Notes: a model not told the origin generated them from the letters alone. A stretch of 64,000 nt of DNA from an uncultured Flavobacteriaceae bacterium (GCA_947495135.1 CANLXN010000001.1:62001-126000); one strand, 5' to 3'. Positions 22,435-31,118 are shown, counted from the first letter of the stretch. Numbers and translations: made by a program.

Positions 22435-24882
22435 TTGTTTTTCATAGATGTCATATTGCCTATTCCGCTTAAGCAGACGTTTACGTATAACGTAAATAAG
22501 GATGAGGCTTATTTCCTGAAACCAGGAATGAGGGTGGCCGTGCCTTTTGGCAAGTCTAAAATATTTACGGCGATTGTTTATGGTATCCATCAAAACGATC
22601 CATCTACCTACGAGACGAAATCTATAGATCAAATTCTGGATGAAACGCCTTTAATTACTGAAACGCAACTCAAACATTGGGAATGGATCGCTGGCTATTA
22701 TATGTGTACCCTTGGTGAAGTAATAAGAGCCGCCTTACCAAGTGCTTTTTTATTGGAAAGCGAAACCATCATTACCAAAGTAAAGAATAGTGCACCAGAC
22801 GAAAGTACATTTACAGACGATGAGTTTGTTCTGTACGAGGCCCTAGGAAATCAGTCTTCCCTTCATATAAACGATGTGCGATCTATTTTGGATAGAAAAA
22901 ATGTGGTGGCAGTAATTCAGAATTTGCTGGAAAAAGGAGTGGTAGAAGTGCAGGAAGAGGTATTTGAGCAGTATAAGCCCAAGCTAAAGCGCTATGTCAA
23001 ACTTTCTTCTCCATATGCAGACGAAGAATCTCTTCGGAAATTACTAGACTCCATGTCTAGGGCGCCTAAACAGAAAGAGGTGTTGATGAATCTTTTTATG
23101 TTATCCACTTCCGAAAAAAATGTCGATTCTTTGGAGCTTCAGAAAAAATCTGGCACCACTGCTTCGGTTTTAAAAACATTGATCGATAAGGGAATTTTAG
23201 AAGAATATTTTATTCAAAAAGATAGGGTAGAATATGCGGGAGATCATTCTTCAGAAATAAAAAAACTAAGCAAAGCTCAAGAAGAAGCATTGCTAGAAAT
23301 AAAGGAAACCTACAAAACAAAAGATATTACTTTATTACACGGTGTTACATCCAGCGGTAAAACCGAAGTTTACGTTAGGCTTATGGAGGAAATGCTCGTT
23401 TCGGGAAGACAAATACTTTATATGCTTCCAGAAATTGCACTAACCACTCAACTTATATCAAGGTTGCAGGAGTATTTTGGGGAGAAAATTTCAGTATACC
23501 ATTCGAAGTACACTCTAAACGAACGCGTTGAAGTTTGGAATAATGTGCTTCATCGAAAGGCAAAAGCCCAAATTGTTATTGGAGCTCGTTCTTCCTTGTT
23601 TTTACCTTTTCATGACTTGGGTCTTGTAATTGTTGATGAAGAACACGAGCCGTCTTTTAAGCAATACAGTCCTTCTCCAAGGTATCATGCCAGGGATAGT
23701 GTTGTAGTGCTTGCTAATTTACATAGGGCGAAAGTAATGCTAGGTTCGGCAACACCTTCTTTGGAAACCTATTTTAACGCTCAAAATGGCAAATACGGTT
23801 TGGTTCATCTTAAGGAGCGCTTCGGAAATGTGCAAATGCCAGAAATTGAGTTGGTTGATATAAAGGATAAGTCGAAGCGCAGATTAATGACAGGCCATTT
23901 TAGTGATCGTTTATTAGAGGAGATAAATGAGGCTTTAGCTAATAAGGAACAGGTCATTTTATTTCAAAATAGAAGGGGATTTTCACCTGTTGTGGAGTGC
24001 ACTACTTGTGGTGTTGCGCCTCAATGTCCTAATTGTGATGTGAGCTTAACGTATCATCAATATAAAAATGAATTGCGTTGTCACTATTGTGGTTACACTA
24101 TGGCGATGCTAGTTGCTTGTCTAGCCTGTGGAAGCGAAACCATGGACACAAAAGGGTTTGGTACGGAGCAAATTGAGAATGAACTAAATGAACTCTTTCC
24201 AAACAAATCGGTCGCCCGCATGGATCAAGATACAACACGGGGGAAACACGCCTACGCAAAACTAATCGACCGCATGGAAAATGAGGAGATAGACATTTTA
24301 GTAGGTACTCAAATGCTGGCAAAAGGGTTGGACTTTAGAAGTGTTAGTTTGGTTGGGGTAATGAATGCGGATAATTTATTGAATTTTCCAGATTTTAGAG
24401 CACATGAGCGCAGTTATCAACTGTTACAACAAGTAGCGGGAAGGGCGGGGCGAACTGAGAAGCGAGGCAAAGTAATTATTCAAACCTATAACCCTTATCA
24501 TCAGATACTAAAACAGGTTAGCGTGAACGACTATAGCGGGATGTATGCCGAACAGGTAGAGGAACGTTATCAATATAAGTATCCGCCACATTACAGAACC
24601 ATAAAAATAACCTTTAAACATCGTAATTTTATGACTATGCAAAAGGCTTCCATTTGGTTTGGAGAAGTGTTGCAATTACAATTAAAGGGAAATGTGTTGG
24701 GGCCCGTTAGCCCGCCAGTGGGTCGAATAAGGAATGAGTTTATTTCGAACATTCTGGTGAAAATACCCAAACAACAGTCTCTGCAAAAAACAAAGTTGTT
24801 TATACAGAAGGCCCAACAAAGGTTCTCCTCACAAAAAGAGTTTGCAAGAGTAAAATTAACAATTGATGTGGATAACTACTAG
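22435..24882 (+). CDS. priA: Primosomal protein N' (replication restart helicase)
   Basis: PriA recognises stalled or recombined replication forks and reloads the replisome. The 815-residue protein shows the N-terminal DNA-binding domain (FIDVILPIPLKQTFTY), Walker A GVTSSGKTEVY near residue 301, the DEEHEPSFKQ box II, and GSATPSLET. Two zinc-binding clusters follow (CTTCGVAPQCPNCDVSL and CHYCGYT plus CLACGSE), then GTQMLAKGLDF and AGRAGR. The start is TTG at 22435 since no in-frame ATG precedes the conserved N-terminus. Its end overlaps by four bases the convergent regulator gene. Confidence 0.96.
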   Translation: MFFIDVILPIPLKQTFTYNVNKDEAYFLKPGMRVAVPFGKSKIFTAIVYGIHQNDPSTYETKSIDQILDETPLITETQLKHWEWIAGYYMCTLGEVIRAALPSAFLLESETIITKVKNSAPDESTFTDDEFVLYEALGNQSSLHINDVRSILDRKNVVAVIQNLLEKGVVEVQEEVFEQYKPKLKRYVKLSSPYADEESLRKLLDSMSRAPKQKEVLMNLFMLSTSEKNVDSLELQKKSGTTASVLKTLIDKGILEEYFIQKDRVEYAGDHSSEIKKLSKAQEEALLEIKETYKTKDITLLHGVTSSGKTEVYVRLMEEMLVSGRQILYMLPEIALTTQLISRLQEYFGEKISVYHSKYTLNERVEVWNNVLHRKAKAQIVIGARSSLFLPFHDLGLVIVDEEHEPSFKQYSPSPRYHARDSVVVLANLHRAKVMLGSATPSLETYFNAQNGKYGLVHLKERFGNVQMPEIELVDIKDKSKRRLMTGHFSDRLLEEINEALANKEQVILFQNRRGFSPVVECTTCGVAPQCPNCDVSLTYHQYKNELRCHYCGYTMAMLVACLACGSETMDTKGFGTEQIENELNELFPNKSVARMDQDTTRGKHAYAKLIDRMENEEIDILVGTQMLAKGLDFRSVSLVGVMNADNLLNFPDFRAHERSYQLLQQVAGRAGRTEKRGKVIIQTYNPYHQILKQVSVNDYSGMYAEQVEERYQYKYPPHYRTIKITFKHRNFMTMQKASIWFGEVLQLQLKGNVLGPVSPPVGRIRNEFISNILVKIPKQQSLQKTKLFIQKAQQRFSSQKEFARVKLTIDVDNY

Positions 24883-25592
24883 TTACGCATAGACGCCGCA
24901 AGCGCTTCAACAAGGTCGGCTTTTCTGTTTCTACTTAACGGAAGTTGCTCATTGTCTAATTCGATTACCTTACTATTGTAACGTTCTACTTTATCGAGAT
25001 TGACGATATAAGATTTATGAATCCTTAAGAAGCGTTCTTTTGGTAATAAAGATTCGAATGCTTTCATGGTAGAAAGAACCACCAACGCATCGTGTTCGGT
25101 AACTAGTTTTACGTAATCTCCTAGGGCTTCGATGTAGCGAAGTTCGTTCAGAAATACTTTACGCTTTTTAAGATTACTTTTTACAAAAATGAAATCTTCA
25201 TCATCAAAACCATCTTCGTTCTTCATTTTGAAGTTGATGATCGCCTTGTGAACAGCATTTAGGAAACGCTCTTTTGAAATAGGCTTGCGCAAATAATCTA
25301 CGGCATCATAATCAAATGCCTTGAATGCGTATTTAGTCTTTCCAGTAACAAATATAATTTGCGGTTTATTGGTAAGATCATCTAAAAGATCGAAGCCCGA
25401 AAGTATGGGCATTTCAATATCTAGAAAAATTAAATCTATTTCGGTTGTAGCAAGACCCATTTTCGCTTCTATAGCATTGTTGTATTCGGCAACAAGGTCT
25501 AGGGAAGGATGATTTTCGATTAACTTAACAATAGATAGGCGTTGCAGGGTCGAGTCGTCTACTATTGCGCACTTTAATACAGGTTTGTCCAC
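24879..25592 (-). CDS. LytTR-family response regulator
   Basis: This 237-residue protein has an N-terminal receiver domain (VDDSTLQR, phospho-acceptor D58 in FLDIEMPILSG, and the switch lysine in YLRKPIS) and a C-terminal LytTR DNA-binding domain from about residue 135 (VFLNELRYIEALGDYVKLV, RIHKSYIVNLDKV). It should bind direct-repeat sites as a dimer when phosphorylated. No histidine kinase is adjacent, so it is an orphan. It is convergent with priA and divergent from the rpsF operon. Confidence 0.93.
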   Translation of the reverse strand: MDKPVLKCAIVDDSTLQRLSIVKLIENHPSLDLVAEYNNAIEAKMGLATTEIDLIFLDIEMPILSGFDLLDDLTNKPQIIFVTGKTKYAFKAFDYDAVDYLRKPISKERFLNAVHKAIINFKMKNEDGFDDEDFIFVKSNLKKRKVFLNELRYIEALGDYVKLVTEHDALVVLSTMKAFESLLPKERFLRIHKSYIVNLDKVERYNSKVIELDNEQLPLSRNRKADLVEALAASMRN

Positions 25593-25720
25593 GTCGTTTA
25601 GTTTAATTTAATAACAATATTAATAAAAAAATCGATGAACGGCAACTATTTTTAACTTTTAACGAAAAAATCGCACACTTAATCCATGACTTTGGTAAAA
25701 AAGTAATTCTATAGCAGGGG

Positions 25721-25751
25721 TTTGAATATTAAAATTAAAGTAGTATTTTTG
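25721..25751 (+). promoter_or_regulatory. Bacteroidota promoter of the rpsF operon
   Basis: TTTG at 25721-25724, 19 bases and TATTTTTG at 25744-25751 match the -33/-7 pattern exactly. The promoter lies inside a possible upstream extension of rpsF, which therefore is not translated. Confidence 0.85.
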
Positions 25752-25755
25752 CACG

Positions 25756-25775
25756 CTCTTGGCAAAGTGCCGGAG
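25756..25775 (+). promoter_or_regulatory. Probable S6:S18 ribosomal-protein leader hairpin
   Basis: Directly at the expected transcript 5' end, CTC (25756-25758) pairs with GAG (25773-25775), and GGCA (25761-25764) with TGCC (25768-25771) around an AAG loop, with unpaired TT on one side and G on the other. The 3' side carries CCG (25770-25772). A CCG-bearing bulged hairpin upstream of rpsF is the hallmark of the S6:S18 autoregulatory leader described in many bacteria. The match here is to the pattern only. Confidence 0.55.
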
Positions 25776-25805
25776 TTTTATTTTAATCAATTTAATCGAT
25801 TTTTT

Positions 25806-26147
25806 ATGAATCATTACGAAACTGTTTTCATCTTAAATCCCGTTTTATCTGAAGAACAGATAAAGGAAACAGTTAAGAAATATGAAGATATTCTTGTTTC
25901 TAAAGGTGCTAAGATGATATCAAAAGAGGATTGGGGGCTAAAAAAATTAGCCTACGCAATTCAACACAAAAAGAGTGGTTTTTACCATTTGTTTGAGTAC
26001 ACTGTAGATGGGCAAGCCATCAACGATCTTGAAGTAGAGTTTAGAAGAGACGAACGTATTATGCGTTACCTTACGGTAAGTCTTGATAAGCATGCAATTT
26101 CATGGGCTGAAAGAAGAAGAGCTCGTAATAACAAACAAAAAGCGTAA
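25806..26147 (+). CDS. rpsF: 30S ribosomal protein S6
   Basis: S6 binds the central domain of 16S rRNA together with S18. From ATG 25806 the protein has 113 residues and starts [13 protein letters not shown], the family N-terminus, followed by [21 protein letters not shown] and [13 protein letters not shown]. An upstream start at 25722 would add 28 residues, but it overlaps the promoter and is rejected. The basic tail [11 protein letters not shown] is usual in this phylum. First gene of the rpsF-rpsR-rplI operon, with a two-base gap to rpsR. Confidence 0.98.
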   Translation: MNHYETVFILNPVLSEEQIKETVKKYEDILVSKGAKMISKEDWGLKKLAYAIQHKKSGFYHLFEYTVDGQAINDLEVEFRRDERIMRYLTVSLDKHAISWAERRRARNNKQKA

Positions 26148-26149
26148 TT

Positions 26150-26446
26150 ATGGCAACTTTACAACAACAAGCAAAAGGAAAAAAAGATGGAGAGATCAGA
26201 TATCTTACTCCATTAAACATAGAGACTAATAAAGCGAAAAAATACTGTCGTTTTAAAAAGTCAGGAATTAAATACATCGACTACAAAGACCCAGATTTCT
26301 TATTGAAGTTTGTAAATGAGCAAGGTAAACTGTTACCTCGTCGTCTTACAGGAACTTCTTTAAAGTACCAACGTAAGGTTGCAGTAGCTGTAAAAAGAGC
26401 TCGTCACTTGGCTTTAATGCCATACGTAGCGGATATGTTAAAATAA
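26150..26446 (+). CDS. rpsR: 30S ribosomal protein S18
   Basis: S18 partners S6 on the 30S platform. The 98-residue protein shows the family core [19 protein letters not shown] and the C-terminal [19 protein letters not shown] with ALMPY near the end. Only one cysteine is present, so it is the zinc-free form. Second gene of the operon. Confidence 0.98.
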   Translation: MATLQQQAKGKKDGEIRYLTPLNIETNKAKKYCRFKKSGIKYIDYKDPDFLLKFVNEQGKLLPRRLTGTSLKYQRKVAVAVKRARHLALMPYVADMLK

Positions 26447-26460
26447 AAAGCAGATAGGAT

Positions 26461-26913
26461 ATGGAAATTATATTAAAGAAAGACGTTGAAAATCTTGGTT
26501 TCGCAGACGATTTAGTGAATGTGAAAAACGGATACGGAAGAAACTTCTTGATCCCACAAGGACACGCTGTCTTAGCTACGCCTTCTGCTAAAAAAGTATT
26601 AGCAGAGACGTTAAAGCAACGTGCATACAAAGAAAAGAAGATCGTTGATGACGCTCAAATTGAAGCGAATAAATTAAGCGGTCTAGAAATTAAGATTACT
26701 GCAAAAACTGGTGAAGGTGATAAGCTTTTTGGTTCAGTTTCAAATGCAGACTTGGCAGAAGCCTTGGCTAAAGAAGGAGTTTCTTTAGAGAAAAAATATA
26801 TTACTATCGCAGGAGGTATCATTAAGAGAACTGGGAAGTACGATGCTAAAATTCGTTTCCACAGAAGCGTAATTTCAGATTTCTCCTTCGACGTTGTAGC
26901 AGAAGCGAAGTAA
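26461..26913 (+). CDS. rplI: 50S ribosomal protein L9
   Basis: L9 binds domain V of 23S rRNA near the L1 stalk and helps to maintain reading frame. The 150-residue protein has the N-terminal signature GYGRNFLIPQGHAVLAT near residue 24-40, the long connecting helix, and the C-terminal domain with GKYDAKIRFHRSVI. Last gene of the rpsF operon, followed by two hairpins. Confidence 0.98.
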   Translation: MEIILKKDVENLGFADDLVNVKNGYGRNFLIPQGHAVLATPSAKKVLAETLKQRAYKEKKIVDDAQIEANKLSGLEIKITAKTGEGDKLFGSVSNADLAEALAKEGVSLEKKYITIAGGIIKRTGKYDAKIRFHRSVISDFSFDVVAEAK

Positions 26914-26926
26914 TTAAATATTTTAG

Positions 26927-26982
26927 AGTTAGTTGAACTAACTTTTTAGAAAACCATTCGTCTTAGGCGGATGGTTTTTTAT
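26927..26982 (+). terminator. Two tandem terminators after rplI
   Basis: First hairpin: AGTTAG (26927-26932) with CTAACT (26938-26943), then TTTT. Second: AAAACCATTCG (26950-26960) with CGGATGGTTTT (26968-26978, one G-T pair), then T's. Either one would stop the highly expressed ribosomal operon. Confidence 0.8.
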
Positions 26983-27022
26983 TTTTAGCAAATTTTACAT
27001 CTTACATCTCAAATCTATTAAA

Positions 27023-27496
27023 ATGAAGTATACGAGACTTACCAAGGAGCAATTTGAAGAATTACATCAAGAATTCATCAATTTTTTGGCAACGCAGTCC
27101 ATTACTGGTGATGAATGGAAAAAAATCAAGGAAACACAGCCAGAGGTGGCAGAGCAGGAGCTCGATGTTTTTAGCGATCTTATCTGGGAAGGGGCGCTTA
27201 GTAAAGCCAACTATTTGCAAAATAGTTCTGCTCAACAATTATTTCTATTTGAATTAGCTTCATCCGAAATGAGACTACTAGCAATAAAGGTGAGTGATCT
27301 CGCTGTCGATATTACAACAGAAGTTGGTTTTCAATGGCTTCAGGAAAACTTCTCGTCGGATAGTGTTGAATTGTTTACCGCTACTAAAGCGTATTCCGAA
27401 GAAAAGAATAAAGATGTTTTTGACTTAATACAACAAGGAGCCGAGATTACCGATGGTAGATTATACAAGCACTTTTCGGAAATGCTAGAAGATTAG
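27023..27496 (+). CDS. Cytosolic DUF6495-like protein
   Basis: This 157-residue acidic, soluble protein starts MKYTRLTKEQFEELHQEFINF and is predicted largely helical, with a central SSAQQLFLFELASSEMRLLAIKV segment. There is no signal peptide or membrane helix. It is a conserved flavobacterial protein seen downstream of rplI; the DUF number is given from memory with moderate trust. Function unknown. The start follows a CATCT-type spacer. Confidence 0.65.
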   Translation: MKYTRLTKEQFEELHQEFINFLATQSITGDEWKKIKETQPEVAEQELDVFSDLIWEGALSKANYLQNSSAQQLFLFELASSEMRLLAIKVSDLAVDITTEVGFQWLQENFSSDSVELFTATKAYSEEKNKDVFDLIQQGAEITDGRLYKHFSEMLED

Positions 27497-27499
27497 AAC

Positions 27500-27593
27500 A
27501 ACTTTGGCAAAGTTTAGAGAATAGTATTAAGTGCCTAGGAAGTATAAAGTAGATAGTTAGATGGATTAACCTTCAGCCAACTTTGCCAAAGTT
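27500..27593. repeat. Pair of 15-bp inverted repeats in an intergenic spacer
   Basis: AACTTTGGCAAAGTT (27500-27514) and its exact reverse complement AACTTTGCCAAAGTT (27579-27593) flank 64 bases without coding sense. Each arm is itself an odd palindrome (AACTTTG and CAAAGTT around one base). The pair lies between convergent genes, where it could act as a bidirectional terminator or be a small dispersed element. Confidence 0.65.
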
Positions 27594-27617
27594 CTGCTAC
27601 TTTACTATTAAATAAAA

Positions 27618-28859
27618 CTACTCGTACCTCAAGCTTTCAATAGCATCTAGTCTTGCCGCTTTTGCTGCAGGATATATACCAGATATTAGCGCCACGATAA
27701 AGCTCATTATAACGGCCCAAAACATAGCAGTCCAAGGTATTGTAAACGTTTGTTCAAAGAATTTTGCCATTCCAAAACCTACTAAGATTCCCAATACAAT
27801 TCCCAAAGCACAACCAAATTGACCAATCACAATAGCCTCCATAAAGAATTGAGTGGAAATGGTGGAGCTCTTAGCGCCAATAGCCTTTCTCACACCTATT
27901 TCCCTCGTGCGCTGAGAAACGGTCACTAACATAATATTCATTAGTGCTATAGAAGATCCAAGGATGGTGATGATACTAATAATCCAAGCACTAATTCTAA
28001 GCACCCCAGAAACTTCGCCAATAATGCTTAATAAATCGTCGCTTCGTTGAAACCCGAAGTTATTTTCCTCCATTGGCTGTAACTTTCGAACATTTCTAAA
28101 AACACGTGTGGCCTCATCTTGAGCGCCTGCGATCATCTCACTGTCATCAACTCGAACACTTATGGTGTAATTAATGTTAGGTGCTGTATAAATGCCTCTA
28201 GCCACTTGTATAGGTATAACCACTTTCAGATCTTGATTGTTTCCAAAAGAAGATCCTTTAGATTCTAAGACGCCAATTACTTTAAACTTAACACCTCGAA
28301 CACTTATGGTGGCTCCAATTGGGTTGTCGTTTTCAAATAGATTCTCGTAGAAATCGGACCCAATAATGCAAACCTTGGAGTTGTTTTCTATATCGAAAAC
28401 GGTAAATCCACGACCTACTTCAATTTTACTACCGGTATTGGCTAAGTAATGCTCATTTGCACCATACACCTGCGCTTCAGGATCTGTTTTTTCACTTCCG
28501 TATTTCACTTCTGCATTGGAAGTACATCTAAACGATATGGAGGTCTGACTTCTAGGGTATTCGTATTTTTCTACAAATTCCCGAATATTATTAAAGGAAA
28601 TGACTGGATTAATCTTTTCGCGTTCACTTCCATTATTGCGCTGGATATCGAATGCATATTGCTGTATATTGAAGGTATTGGATCCCATGGTGTCGAAATT
28701 TCCTCCAAAATTCTTTTCCATAGCATCTACGCCACTTAATGTTCCTACCAGTGCCATGATGCCAAGACTAATGATAACAATCGTTAAAATGGTTTTGAGT
28801 AACTGAGCCCGTATGGATCCAAGGGCGATGCGTACATTTTCTCTAAAGAGTCCGAACAT
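27618..28859 (-). CDS. MacB/FtsX-type ABC transporter permease
   Basis: This 413-residue membrane protein has a first helix at about 17-40, a large periplasmic MacB_PCD domain (about 45-270), and three C-terminal helices of the FtsX domain from about 285. The family motif TREIGVRKAIGAK lies near 312 and GIYPAAKAARLDAIESLRYE at the end. Such permeases work as dimers with a separate ATPase and usually export or use mechanical force on envelope substrates. No ATPase gene is adjacent, so its partner lies elsewhere. Substrate unknown. Confidence 0.92.
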   Translation of the reverse strand: MFGLFRENVRIALGSIRAQLLKTILTIVIISLGIMALVGTLSGVDAMEKNFGGNFDTMGSNTFNIQQYAFDIQRNNGSEREKINPVISFNNIREFVEKYEYPRSQTSISFRCTSNAEVKYGSEKTDPEAQVYGANEHYLANTGSKIEVGRGFTVFDIENNSKVCIIGSDFYENLFENDNPIGATISVRGVKFKVIGVLESKGSSFGNNQDLKVVIPIQVARGIYTAPNINYTISVRVDDSEMIAGAQDEATRVFRNVRKLQPMEENNFGFQRSDDLLSIIGEVSGVLRISAWIISIITILGSSIALMNIMLVTVSQRTREIGVRKAIGAKSSTISTQFFMEAIVIGQFGCALGIVLGILVGFGMAKFFEQTFTIPWTAMFWAVIMSFIVALISGIYPAAKAARLDAIESLRYE

Positions 28860-29072
28860 AACGTTTATGGGAAAGTTTTTTGATTAGACTGAAACTTACT
28901 GATAAAGTTACAATATTATATGAATAAACTTTTCGGTTTTAAACATTAGAAGACTTATTAGGACAGTATCTTCAACAGTACCGTGTGGAGATGTAGCGAT
29001 AAGCATTCATTTTGTGGGAAATCTATTGGAAGAAGTTTGCTGTATTCTTCTCTTCTGAAAAGGTTCTAGGAT

Positions 29073-30014
29073 TTAAATTTCCTCGCGAACAATATAATTT
29101 TTGTGGTCTTTTCTAGTGCGAAGAATTAATTCACCTAAAAACCCAGCAATAAAAAACTGACTTCCCAGGATCATTGCCGTAAGTGCGATAAAAAATTGAG
29201 GGCGCTGCGTTATAAGCCTGCCTTCTGGGTGAATGAAAAGTTTATCAATTCCGAGATAGAGTGCGAAGCCAAATCCTACAAACAACATAAGTGCTCCCCA
29301 GGTTCCAAACAGGTGCATGGGCCTTTTTCCAAAACGCGACAAAAAAGAAATGGTAATGAGGTCGAGGAAGCCGCGCACAAAACGCTCCATACCAAATTTA
29401 GTGGTTCCGTATTTTCGTGCTTGGTGTTGTACAACTTTTTCTCCAATGCGATTAAAGCCTGCAGACTTTGCTAGTACAGGGATATAGCGATGCATTTCTC
29501 CAGTTACTTGGATATTTTTAACTACCTCATTTTTATATGCCTTTAGACCGCAGTTGAAATCATGTAGTTTTACTTTAGACGTTTTACGAGCAGCGAAATT
29601 GAAGAGTTTTGAAGGAAGATTTTTTCCAAGTACAGGATCGTAACGTTTCTTTTTCCATCCAGAAACCAAGTCGAAATCGTCTTCAACAATCATTTTATAG
29701 AGTTCTGGGATTTCGTCGGGATTGTCCTGTAAGTCGGCATCCATAGTGATTACTACATCGCCTATGGCTTTTGCAAATCCGGCATGCAAGGCTTGCGATT
29801 TTCCGAAGTTATTTAAAAAGCGAATTCCCTTTACATTTGCATCTTGCTTTGATAGTTCTTGGATCACTTTCCAAGAGGTATCGGTGCTACCATCATCAAT
29901 AAAGAGTATTTCATATAAAAAACCATTGGACTGCATCACTTGTGCAATCCAATGGTGTAATTCTTTTAAAGATTCTTCCTCGTTAAGTAGAGGAATGATG
30001 ATGGATAAATTCAT
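29073..30014 (-). CDS. Family 2 glycosyltransferase, polyprenol-phosphate type
   Basis: This 313-residue GT-A enzyme probably moves a sugar from a nucleotide donor to a polyprenyl phosphate at the inner membrane. It has the N-terminal IIIPLLNEEESL, FIDDGSTD near residue 39 and the metal-binding DADLQD near 92. Two helices lie in the last third (about 232-256 and 268-295). This is the GtrB/DPM1-like architecture. It follows the DUF4199 gene by three bases on the same strand, so both are one transcript. Confidence 0.93.
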   Translation of the reverse strand: MNLSIIIPLLNEEESLKELHHWIAQVMQSNGFLYEILFIDDGSTDTSWKVIQELSKQDANVKGIRFLNNFGKSQALHAGFAKAIGDVVITMDADLQDNPDEIPELYKMIVEDDFDLVSGWKKKRYDPVLGKNLPSKLFNFAARKTSKVKLHDFNCGLKAYKNEVVKNIQVTGEMHRYIPVLAKSAGFNRIGEKVVQHQARKYGTTKFGMERFVRGFLDLITISFLSRFGKRPMHLFGTWGALMLFVGFGFALYLGIDKLFIHPEGRLITQRPQFFIALTAMILGSQFFIAGFLGELILRTRKDHKNYIVREEI

Positions 30015-30017
30015 GGT

Positions 30018-30545
30018 TTATAGCCCTTGTCTATCCTTTTTCAAGATTAATCCAGAAATAAGGGAAATTATAAAGCCAAAAAACAATGTACCTATAATGC
30101 TAAATAAAACCATAACTCCGGGACTCATAAATTTTTCTGTAATGGCCATGGCACTATCTACTTGCTCTTGCGTCATGTTAGGGTTTTGTTCCAACATGTT
30201 GTCTTGGGTAACTTCCATTATTTTAGCTACAAAATCTGGTTCGATAACCGTTACAAAGAGGTATGTAAATATGGCACCAACGATTCCTGCAATCACAGAA
30301 ATTGCCAGTCCAGTTTTTAGTGATTCTACGAAAGACATAAATCCACCGTTCTCTGTTCTAAATGCTTTTAATCCTAGTACAATCGCAACAACCATAATTC
30401 CGAAGTTGAGAACAGATTGCCACCAATGTTGCTCCATGTGCATATCTAAGATATATACTACTACAGAAACGGCAATAGTTCCGGCAGCTAGGAGAAGTCC
30501 GTAAGTAATTGCGATCTTTTTAACAGATGCTTTTTGATTGTCCAT
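30018..30545 (-). CDS. DUF4199 family membrane protein
   Basis: Starting at the ATG at 30545, the protein has 175 residues and four hydrophobic helices (about 9-30, 40-58, 74-96 and 145-168), the pattern of the Bacteroidota DUF4199 family. An in-frame upstream start at 30605 would add 20 residues that run through an intergenic hairpin and was not used. DUF4199 genes are regularly found before a DPM1-like glycosyltransferase in flavobacteria, as here. Function unknown; a role in the same lipid-linked sugar step is an inference from context. Confidence 0.85.
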   Translation of the reverse strand: MDNQKASVKKIAITYGLLLAAGTIAVSVVVYILDMHMEQHWWQSVLNFGIMVVAIVLGLKAFRTENGGFMSFVESLKTGLAISVIAGIVGAIFTYLFVTVIEPDFVAKIMEVTQDNMLEQNPNMTQEQVDSAMAITEKFMSPGVMVLFSIIGTLFFGFIISLISGLILKKDRQGL

Positions 30546-30562
30546 ATTTTTTTGGTTTTGTA

Positions 30563-30582
30563 GTCCGATCTTGCCATCGGAC
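30563..30582. repeat. GTCCGAT...ATCGGAC palindrome before the DUF4199 gene
   Basis: GTCCGAT (30563-30569) and ATCGGAC (30576-30582) form a perfect 7-bp stem with a six-base loop, GC-rich in an AT-rich leader, 18 bases from the DUF4199 start on the minus strand. A TACATTTG -7 box (minus strand, 30603-30610) lies just outside, so the hairpin would be near the mRNA 5' end. It may be a REP-like element or a leader structure. Confidence 0.5.
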
Positions 30583-30746
30583 AGGTTCGAAAGGTTAGTT
30601 AACAAATGTAATAAAATGTTACAGATTTGTTGATGTGTTCATTTGTTTATTCGTTTATTTGGCAAGAGTAAAGGCCTGGTGATCCATGGGAGCTAAATAG
30701 AATGATTGGTATTGCAAAAACATTTCAGAAAAAAGAAAAATAAATA

Positions 30747-30776
30747 TTGCAGATTTGTAATTAATCATTAAATTTG
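30747..30776 (+). promoter_or_regulatory. Bacteroidota promoter of the L31 gene
   Basis: TTG (30747-30749), 19 bases and TAAATTTG (30769-30776) match the consensus exactly, 36 bases before the start codon. Confidence 0.85.
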
Positions 30777-30811
30777 CACACTCAATTTGAGAAGTACATA
30801 ATATTAAGACG

Positions 30812-31096
30812 ATGAGAAACGGTATACACCCAGAGAATTATAGAATAGTAGCATTTAAAGATATGTCTAACGACGAAGTATTTTTAACAAAGTCTACAGC
30901 GAATACTAAAGAGACTTTAGAAGTTGATGGAGTTGAGTATCCTCTAGTGAAATTGGAAATCTCAAGAACTTCTCACCCGTTCTACACTGGAAAATCTAAA
31001 CTAATTGATACTGCAGGACGTATTGACAAGTTCAAGAACAAGTACGCTAAATTCAAGAAGCCAGCTGTTAAAGCTGAAGAGAAGACTGAAGAGTAA
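30812..31096 (+). CDS. rpmE2: 50S ribosomal protein L31, type B
   Basis: L31 forms part of the bridge between the ribosomal subunits. The 94-residue protein starts [17 protein letters not shown] and has [21 protein letters not shown] and the [12 protein letters not shown] motif. It has no cysteine, so it is the zinc-independent B type, which is the normal form in Bacteroidota. The lysine/glutamate tail is usual. It has its own promoter and terminator. Confidence 0.97.
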   Translation: MRNGIHPENYRIVAFKDMSNDEVFLTKSTANTKETLEVDGVEYPLVKLEISRTSHPFYTGKSKLIDTAGRIDKFKNKYAKFKKPAVKAEEKTEE

Positions 31097-31118
31097 TCGT
31101 ACAACAGATCATATAATT

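Noticed and set aside
25722-25805. Upstream extension of rpsF by 28 residues
   Set aside because: The TATTTTTG promoter box and the predicted leader lie inside it, and S6 proteins start at the MNHYETVF-type N-terminus.
29722-30504. 260-residue plus-strand frame across the glycosyltransferase and DUF4199 genes
   Set aside because: It is an antisense shadow of two recognised genes. Its translation shows no known pattern, and it spans the boundary between two real genes.
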